DNA of 21,007 nucleotides from Chrysochromulina tobinii (lineage: Eukaryota; Haptophyta; Prymnesiales; Chrysochromulinaceae). How positions within the stretch are numbered: the stretch's first letter is position 1; each line of letters begins with the position of its first letter. Below are positions 17,301 through 21,007 of this stretch, piece after piece. Below the pieces are notes generated by a model. The model did no database searches. It saw only the letters and a list, made by a program, of their open reading frames with translations, and had not been told where the DNA came from. Both the position numbers and the translations under genes were made by a program. Location of the stretch: the NCBI GenBank assembly GCA_001275005.1, contig JWZX01001077.1, positions 1 to 21,007 of the forward strand. Reading direction: 5' to 3'.

Positions 17301-18968
17301 GCCGAGAAGGCAGCAGCCGAGAGGGCAGCAGCCGAGAGGGCGGCGGCCGAGAGGGCTGCGGCCGAGAAGGCAGCGGCCGAAAAGGCGACGGCCGAGAAGG
17401 CGGCGGCCGAGAAGGCGGCGGCCGAGACAGCGGCGGCGGCGGCACGTGAGGTGCTGGTGGAGGCGACGGTGCAGTGGGTGATGGCAGAGGCGCTGCAGTT
17501 GGAGGCACGGAGGCAGATGGAAGAGAGGCAACGAAGGGCTGCGGCGGCAGCGGCGGGCCGTCGAAAAGTGCACAAGGCGGCACATGCCATCCGTGCGACG
17601 ATTCGAATGCATGCCCTAGCAGAGGAGACGAGGGCCATTTCGAGGGCCGAAAAGGCTGTGCTCATTCGCAAGCTCGCGCTCGAAGAGTCTGCCTACGCTC
17701 TCGCCGTCGTCTGGGACCTCGCAATGAAGGAGTGTGATCTGTTGGCCGCCGAGAGGGTGGCAGCCGAGGCCGCAGCGGCTGAGGCAGCGATGGAGTCCGA
17801 TCCCAAGATGAGGGCGCTCTTCGACAAGATTCTGACGGAGCCGAGTCTCGAGGGCACAACGCTCGTCGACATGATGCGGGCGCTCACGAAGGCTCGTGGG
17901 CACGTGGGCCTCGCGTTCCTTCACCTGCAAAGGGCTCATTCCGAGCCTCGACCAGCATTCATCTCAACAGTAGCACTTCCCTCGGCTCGCACTGAGGCCG
18001 AGACTACGGCAGCTAAGGAAGCGGCAGCAAAGAAGGCGGCGGCTCAGGCAGCTGCGGCCGGCGCGACGGGCGCCGAGGCGCCGCTGCCTGAGGGGTGGAT
18101 GCAGGTCAAGGCACCCGACGGGCGGACTTACTACTTGATTCAGGGAGGCGGCAAGCCGCAGTTCGAGCGTCCGACGGAGCCCGCATCCGCATCGTTCGGC
18201 CTATCGGAAGGGCGGATTCCGTTCGGATCGTGGCCTGCTCGCGGCATGACGCCTTTGGCCTCTCTGCCGCCGCTACCTTCCACTCGACGTACCCAGGCGT
18301 GGTACGACCGGCAAGAACAGCTCCAAGAAAGGTTGAATGCGGGGCGGCTGTTACAGGAGGCTGCTGAGCAGCCTTTGCCGCTTCCAGCCATTGCTGACAT
18401 CCAGCCTCAGCTGTGGCCCTCGACCACTTGGGCGGGATACGACTCGGCGAAGCGGATGAGAGGCCGCCACGACGGCAGTAACAGTGCGCACGGAGGCCTG
18501 CTTGGGGGGTCAAATGCTGCCGGTGGAGCAACAAAGCTTATAGACCCGACCTCATTTGAAACGCCCACCGCGCCAAAGGTAGCAGCTACCTCCAAGGCGA
18601 GCCCGCGCGTGCGGATAGCGCGCCAACAGGCAGAGTACAAGGGCGACACTCATCAACCGAAGGAGGCGACAAGCTTGAGCCCCCAGCTGATCTTGCCCAA
18701 CCTAACACCTCGCTCGGGGATGGGAGCTGCGCGAACGGCAATGGAGCGCCAGTTGGCAGCGTACCATGAGATCTACGGACAAGACCAACGTGTTGTCCAT
18801 CATCACCAGCGGCTCAAGCCAAACTTAGTCAGGCCTGCACTGTCAGCAGAGACGCGTCCAGAAGCCACACTTCTACCACACGTCAATGTGCTGGGAAGCG
18901 GGGCCGGGGGTAAAGGTAAGGGTACAAGTACGAAAAAGGCGCATGCGTACTTTGAAGCGTATGTATGA
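11379..18968 (+). CDS. Giant multidomain scaffold: ARM-IQ-CNB-CNB-ARM-IQ-WW protein
   Basis: 2529 residues in one intronless frame. Order: armadillo-type block (1-180); Ala/Glu/Lys helical rod (about 206-505); two IQ motifs (512-522, 546-556); acidic W motif [10 protein letters not shown] (628-637); rod (650-850); RRRAT (793-797); Ala/Pro linker (834-865); two cyclic-nucleotide-binding domains (about 888-1017 and 1023-1133); rod (1135-1425); second W motif [10 protein letters not shown] (1434-1443); second armadillo block (1528-1705); IQ motif [13 protein letters not shown] (1721-1733); AAAEK-type rod (1878-2024); WW domain (2236-2268, LPEGW...GRTYYL...FERP, second Trp replaced by Phe); basic, unstructured tail. 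The CNB pair resembles PKA regulatory subunits: FGELAL at 978 and 1101, joined by an LYAIEREVF...QRMRFEQL linker. Inference: a long scaffold sensing cyclic nucleotide and calmodulin. I know no named homologue. The start is the first ATG after an in-frame TGA. Confidence 0.85.
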   Translation: MDGGGSVPLSAVPILLQILSTPNHYARDEVLTLLCDLVGSAYGAEGAALGATIRESGGLLTLSWLLVESDPSVQKQALYIIANLASDAVDPLSHLTKSMLLQCEAEYRLLPCLDSDDDEVLSYACAAVQNLCHDAIWSRVLLDQDVVGLLEELLDNKNEQVQHYAAGAIKNVVAAAATIKAQGGGAPGREVPISLVSEAALLKVEERARNASLKTIQERIASRKIQRQVRARAKAKAEAKARAEAQAKAEAEAKAAAEAKAAAAEEHRKAAEEAKAAKEAAAAAAAEAKAAEAEAQKLRAAEKAAAAEKAAAEAAEAKAAAAEAAAKKDVEAAAAAAAAAEAQAEAEAEAKLQAIEEELKTKLQALVADSKMDQASKDAAKAEAERAHEAAKVEAAAAAEAAKEQAARGLAQAQETAREAAEARATAAATVDQKRAAETQATQRAQSANAAARATAAKEAEEKERLAKAYEANKEAAAEAAKAAAAERAAAEAALAAADAETAAQAKAATTLQAAKRGKEARARASQLKKERQEVVDGQAKAATTLQAAKRGKADRSKVAQLKQERKEAALANLENALKNLGNEDDWQGSCDACRKAIEEAKRLKEQGIAIDTTEAERRLEEEEADDGLSETWNLDGKAAAKMFGMSGVNKMIKRQTAKLATKAKEQIERTRIAEEAARLEMEAEAEYLRYLAEAEAAAAEAEEAEALEAAMAAEAAEAAERALEAAKEARAAIARAQAMFETAQSPEEKEKAERTMAEAEANVKAAEKAAVAARMKKMTAAAKATAAGVKMRRRATEASAKAAALQKASAYAAEAEASLLALEAKGMAAATPSPAAASPAAAPPAAAPPAAAPPAVAVSSSAAAPAEILSSAVAPAAADVDLSTIPQHAKAPETIARLEKYLEASFLFRSLDDGIRRALVLSMVSSVIQPGERVIVQGSPGDFFYIVDEGALECFVAAEGAPAPGAKVTEYGPGSTFGELALMYDCPCKASVVACTKCVLYAIEREVFTKLVLQKYRQQRMRFEQLTAGIALFGTMNEFERAALADGFDEVVFTAGAAIINAGDHGQTFYVVLEGSAVAVQVDATGVEVVLERYGAGGHFGELALLHNEKRAASVVAETECRCIVLHKRAFAAAAAVSSEAAKKAVAEEAAKAAEAAEAAKAAEDSAAAEALDLANKLKAAKVDLGLADNVEERRGLKRKVAELEEALTTAVAVQKVAAKLKGKAERAAVAAREAAEKAAREATLKAAKEEEKAVSERAEKEAREAAEKVASAAAAAKGGAARARWERARGRSQAVSALVSAGGDAKAVAEAAAAAERAAAAAIAKAAAEKAARDASDLARLQAASALAEEQAAAEEAAAARAVIEAEAAEAAAEAERAAAERAADAAAVDPAALRERKEREAAANADKERRLKFEAMQRAEEAEEESDDDLGLSDLWDVDGDNAQKMAKSAGVFGLVSKAKRGFKAKAKGAAKDKDKAAPPAAAPAAARAAPATAPFAAPTAALATSAAPALSAEAQAAAALSLLPSPKAALLPALLAVLRESSSSEEAQSDALYQLAELTNDAYDEEAIALCEYMRATGAVQLIASRLSSPVVSIHQYALMLVGNLASVAVDPDAEKTKVLLKTVGAFGLLLPHIFSEDYMTLLYALGSVQNLCTEIAYVEQLQQAGGLERLQAILQLNDPQLEPFARGCLTNVTQTKVVTTLQRRVEKRSGNAASTIQAAARRWLVGFRERRRLAAFEAATPAQVSQPALQAPERPQTPAEVVVQAVIAQSVEAVSRPSTAEFMAREEAALMVELANAQKVLAEAEAAEKALVEASAAEELNHFEAQLEVEEATVTVPSATTEVEVLAGATAAAPTEVVAAIVAAPAATAEGAATEKVAAAEKVAAAEENATAEKKALAEKATEIEKAAAEAKAAAETEKVAVAEKAAAQKAAAERAAAERAAAAEKAAAERAVVAEKAAAEKAVADKVAAEKAAAERAAAERAAAERAAAEKAAAEKATAEKAAAEKAAAETAAAAAREVLVEATVQWVMAEALQLEARRQMEERQRRAAAAAAGRRKVHKAAHAIRATIRMHALAEETRAISRAEKAVLIRKLALEESAYALAVVWDLAMKECDLLAAERVAAEAAAAEAAMESDPKMRALFDKILTEPSLEGTTLVDMMRALTKARGHVGLAFLHLQRAHSEPRPAFISTVALPSARTEAETTAAKEAAAKKAAAQAAAAGATGAEAPLPEGWMQVKAPDGRTYYLIQGGGKPQFERPTEPASASFGLSEGRIPFGSWPARGMTPLASLPPLPSTRRTQAWYDRQEQLQERLNAGRLLQEAAEQPLPLPAIADIQPQLWPSTTWAGYDSAKRMRGRHDGSNSAHGGLLGGSNAAGGATKLIDPTSFETPTAPKVAATSKASPRVRIARQQAEYKGDTHQPKEATSLSPQLILPNLTPRSGMGAARTAMERQLAAYHEIYGQDQRVVHHHQRLKPNLVRPALSAETRPEATLLPHVNVLGSGAGGKGKGTSTKKAHAYFEAYV
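12891..13094 (+). repeat. 102-bp tandem duplication carrying two IQ motifs
   Basis: Units 12891-12992 and 12993-13094 each encode 34 residues starting [15 protein letters not shown]. The first 46 nt differ at only two silent positions, while the second half is more diverged. Each unit has one LQxxxRGxxxR calmodulin-binding-type motif. Confidence 0.9.
13878..13952 (+). repeat. 15-bp tandem repeat encoding an Ala/Pro linker
   Basis: Five 15-bp units of the type TCGCCAGCCGCCGCG encode [20 protein letters not shown] and PPAVA. They form the flexible linker before the first cyclic-nucleotide-binding domain of the giant protein. Confidence 0.85.
17010..17450 (+). repeat. 15-bp-period repeat encoding the AAAEK rod
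   Basis: Imperfect tandem repeats of GCGGCGGCCGAGAAG type encode runs of AAAEK and AAAER over about 147 residues. Lys/Arg at i and Glu at i+4 can form salt bridges along a single alpha helix. The five-residue period does not fit a heptad coiled coil. Confidence 0.85.
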
Positions 18969-18988
18969 TTTCGGTATGACGGTACTTA

Positions 18989-19043
18989 GTTCACCGAAGC
19001 CCCGCGCCTCCTATCTCACCATCTCGCCTCTCTTTCGGTGAAC
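18989..19043. terminator. Inverted repeat between two convergent genes
   Basis: GTTCACCGAA (18989-18998) pairs with TTCGGTGAAC (19034-19043): a 10-bp perfect stem with a 35-nt loop, centred in the 97-bp gap between the giant gene's stop and the RPC2 stop. It could fold in both 3' UTRs. A role in 3'-end formation is only suggested by position. Confidence 0.35.
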
Positions 19044-19065
19044 GGCTTGTCGGACCGCATGCACC

Positions 19066-21007
19066 TCAAACGTCTTCGAGCCTGAGGCGAGCGACAATGT
19101 TCATAGATTGCAGCTCCTGAAACAACAATTTGCAAGCATATGGGATCTCAATCTGGCGCAGCTTCTCGCCATTATGACAGTTTCGGCACCATGCCGGGCG
19201 ACCCAATAGGCCGCACGTCTCGCACACGTGCACCTGGAAACAGTCGGACGAGGTCATCAGCCGCTCGTTGAGCAGCATAGATGCGCCGTAGCCAATCAGA
19301 CAGTCGCGCTCCATCTCGCCGAGACGCAGCCCACCCTCACGCGAACGCCCTTCAGTCGGCTGACGCGTAAGCACCTGCCGCGGCCCACGCGCGCGCGCAT
19401 GCATCTTGTCAATGACCATGTGCTTGAGCTTTTGATAGTAAATGGGCCCAACGAAGACGTAGCTCTTGAGCGGCTCGCCGGTCAAGCCACTGAACATGAT
19501 GTCCTTGCCAAGGTAGTTGAAGCCATGCTTCACGAGCGCCACGGAGCACTCGGCGACTGAGTCGCCCTTGAAAGCAGTGCCATCCCCCATGCGACCCTCG
19601 AGCACGCCCGCCTTGCCCGCCATGAGCTCAATCATCTTTCCAACGGTCATGCGCGAGGGGAAGCCGTGCGGGTTCATGATGATGTCCGGGCACACGCCCA
19701 TGTCAGTGAAGGGCAGGTCCTCCTGCGGCACGATTCGACCGATGACGCCCTTTTGGCCGTGGCGCGACGAGAACTTGTCGCCTAGCTCTGGCCGTCTCGT
19801 TGAGCGCACGCGGATCTTGACGAGTTGCCGATCGTTCTTATTCCCCGAGAGCATCACGCGGTCCACGTACGTATCCATATGCCCGGCGGGGCCTTTGTAC
19901 GTCAACGGCGACGGACGCAGCGCCGAGTCGGGCAGCCGCTCGTGCTCCGAGTAGGGCACGTCGTCCCGCGTGTTGACTGGCGTGTGCTTATTGACGAGGA
20001 GGTCGAGTTGGTGGATCCGCTCGCCGACCATGCACAGGCCATCGTCGTCGATCAGCCGAAACCTGTTCGGCTGCGAGGAGCGCTCTCTCAGCCCCTCGCG
20101 GGCTGCAGCCGGTGATGGTTTAGGCGGTGGCCTCGCGACCTCGCAAGAGCCATTGGGGAACTTTTTGAAGGTCTGGGTGAACTTTTTGAGCACCATGCAT
20201 CGGCCGAAGCCGCGGTCGAGGGCCGCCTTGTTGATGATGAGCGCGTCCTCAATGTCGTATCCCGAGTAACTCATGACTGCGACGGTCGCATTGTGCCCAG
20301 CGGGCAGATTCGCGAACTTGATCAGGTCGAGCGTACGTGTCTTGACGAGCGGCTTATGCGGGTAGATGAGCAGGTACAGGATGGTGTCGATACGATCAGC
20401 CTGGTTGTGCGCAATGGTGCCCATCGCTTGCTTGCCCATGGCGCACTGATACGTGTTGCGAGGCGACTGGTTGTGATGGGGATATGGGATGAGGCCCGCG
20501 CACACGCCCAGGATCGTGAGGGGGTCGATCTCCATGTGTGTGTACTGCGTCCGCCGCTCGCCGCGCAGGTCTGCTTCCGAGACCGCGATCTCGGCCGAAT
20601 TCTCCTCGTTGACATCGAGGTACTCAATGATGCCCTCCTTGATGAAGGCCGACCACTCGCGCTTGCCTGCAGCGAGCTCGTCGAGGTGGCACTGCTTGAG
20701 CAGCAGCGTGCCGTTGTCGACGATGAGCAGCGGGCGGCACACCCGTCCTGAGTCGGAAGCGATATTGACGCTCCGGTGCGTCGGATGCAATTGCACAGAG
20801 ACGAACTCGCCCACGTGGCCCGTGCGGCGCAGCTGACGGATGGTGGCCAGGAGCTTGTGCGGCTGTCGGTGCACCCCAAGGATGAGGCCGTTGAGTAAAA
20901 CGAGGTGTGCGCCGTTCCTCGCCTCGTACAGGTCGTCCGGGCAGAGCAGGTGCACATCTTCGACGCCGAGGGAGAAGCACAGCCGCCGAATCGGCTCCTC
21001 GTCGTCG
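19066..21007 (-). CDS. POLR3B: RNA polymerase III second-largest subunit RPC2 (N terminus beyond window)
   Basis: The frame is open from the right edge to a TGA at 19066-19068, giving 646 C-terminal residues of a protein usually about 1130 long. It forms half of the Pol III catalytic centre, which makes tRNA and 5S rRNA. Landmarks from the N side: [29 protein letters not shown], the stretch from [20 protein letters not shown] to [37 protein letters not shown] (about 19784-19751), [45 protein letters not shown] and the zinc-binding [16 protein letters not shown] near the end. The specific ARARGP and LVNKHTP segments and the ending [17 protein letters not shown] mark RPC2 rather than RPB2 or RPA2. 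A Pro/Arg-rich insert ([19 protein letters not shown]) replaces a divergent surface loop. No intron is needed in this part. Confidence 0.96.
   Translation of the reverse strand, partial: DDEEPIRRLCFSLGVEDVHLLCPDDLYEARNGAHLVLLNGLILGVHRQPHKLLATIRQLRRTGHVGEFVSVQLHPTHRSVNIASDSGRVCRPLLIVDNGTLLLKQCHLDELAAGKREWSAFIKEGIIEYLDVNEENSAEIAVSEADLRGERRTQYTHMEIDPLTILGVCAGLIPYPHHNQSPRNTYQCAMGKQAMGTIAHNQADRIDTILYLLIYPHKPLVKTRTLDLIKFANLPAGHNATVAVMSYSGYDIEDALIINKAALDRGFGRCMVLKKFTQTFKKFPNGSCEVARPPPKPSPAAAREGLRERSSQPNRFRLIDDDGLCMVGERIHQLDLLVNKHTPVNTRDDVPYSEHERLPDSALRPSPLTYKGPAGHMDTYVDRVMLSGNKNDRQLVKIRVRSTRRPELGDKFSSRHGQKGVIGRIVPQEDLPFTDMGVCPDIIMNPHGFPSRMTVGKMIELMAGKAGVLEGRMGDGTAFKGDSVAECSVALVKHGFNYLGKDIMFSGLTGEPLKSYVFVGPIYYQKLKHMVIDKMHARARGPRQVLTRQPTEGRSREGGLRLGEMERDCLIGYGASMLLNERLMTSSDCFQVHVCETCGLLGRPAWCRNCHNGEKLRQIEIPYACKLLFQELQSMNIVARLRLEDV

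Noticed and set aside
16716-17612. Minus-strand frame of 298 codons with apparent Cys/Leu/Arg repeats
   Set aside because: The repeats are the reverse reading of the AAAEK-coding 15-bp repeat. No independent support.
11379-18968. Histone H1-like or TolA-like protein because of Ala/Lys richness
   Set aside because: Those proteins lack CNB, ARM, IQ and WW domains. The Ala/Lys segments here are only linkers between folded modules.
1-21007. tRNA, rRNA or transposase genes
   Set aside because: Scanning for B-box-like GGTTCRANNCC cores, cloverleaf arms and transposase or reverse-transcriptase motifs gave nothing convincing by eye. tRNAscan-SE and RepeatMasker would be needed to exclude them.

Overview
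The window is nuclear DNA of a eukaryote: it carries a DEAD-box helicase, an NAD-dependent glutamate dehydrogenase, an eIF2alpha-kinase-like protein, the Fe-S targeting factor CIAO2B, a TMEM242-like membrane protein and the second-largest subunit of RNA polymerase III. Three of the genes need spliceosomal GT-AG introns (66-171 nt) to read correctly. The coding DNA is GC-rich, several proteins have long Ala/Pro/Gly-rich insertions, and intergenic gaps are short. This suits a compact, GC-rich unicellular alga; a haptophyte is my best guess, but nothing in the window is taxonomically decisive.

Layout, left to right: (1) + strand, the C-terminal end of a proline-rich single-pass membrane protein (2-247), then an organelle-type DEAD-box RNA helicase (304-1977). 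(2) - strand, mitochondrial NAD-glutamate dehydrogenase in four exons (5919-2385), preceded on the same strand by an eIF2alpha-kinase-like gene (7998-6172). (3) - strand, a small two-exon gene for a 98-residue protein (8730-8368), divergent from CIAO2B on the + strand (9297-9770). (4) - strand, a three-exon TMEM242-like gene (11122-10360), divergent from a single 7.6-kb + strand reading frame (11379-18968). (5) - strand, RPC2/POLR3B (from 19066 past the right edge).

The most unusual object is the 2529-residue protein at 11379-18968. In order it reads: armadillo block, Ala/Glu/Lys rod, two IQ motifs, a short W-containing acidic motif, rod, two PKA-R-like cyclic-nucleotide-binding domains, rod, a second copy of the W motif, a second armadillo block, a third IQ motif, a long AAAEK-type helical rod, and a WW domain. 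The armadillo and W-motif modules are duplicated in near-mirror order around the cyclic-nucleotide pair. I know no described protein with this combination. By its parts it would link cyclic-nucleotide and calmodulin signals on one long scaffold.

The second notable signal is in the glutamate dehydrogenase introns. All three carry tandem copies of one decamer (plus-strand consensus AGGCRATCRG). One of them is a stop-free 81-nt intron flanked by a 9-bp direct repeat, as expected of a mobile introner-like insertion. Several genes act in mitochondria or are predicted to (glutamate dehydrogenase, the TMEM242-like protein, possibly the helicase and the kinase), but their clustering may be accidental.
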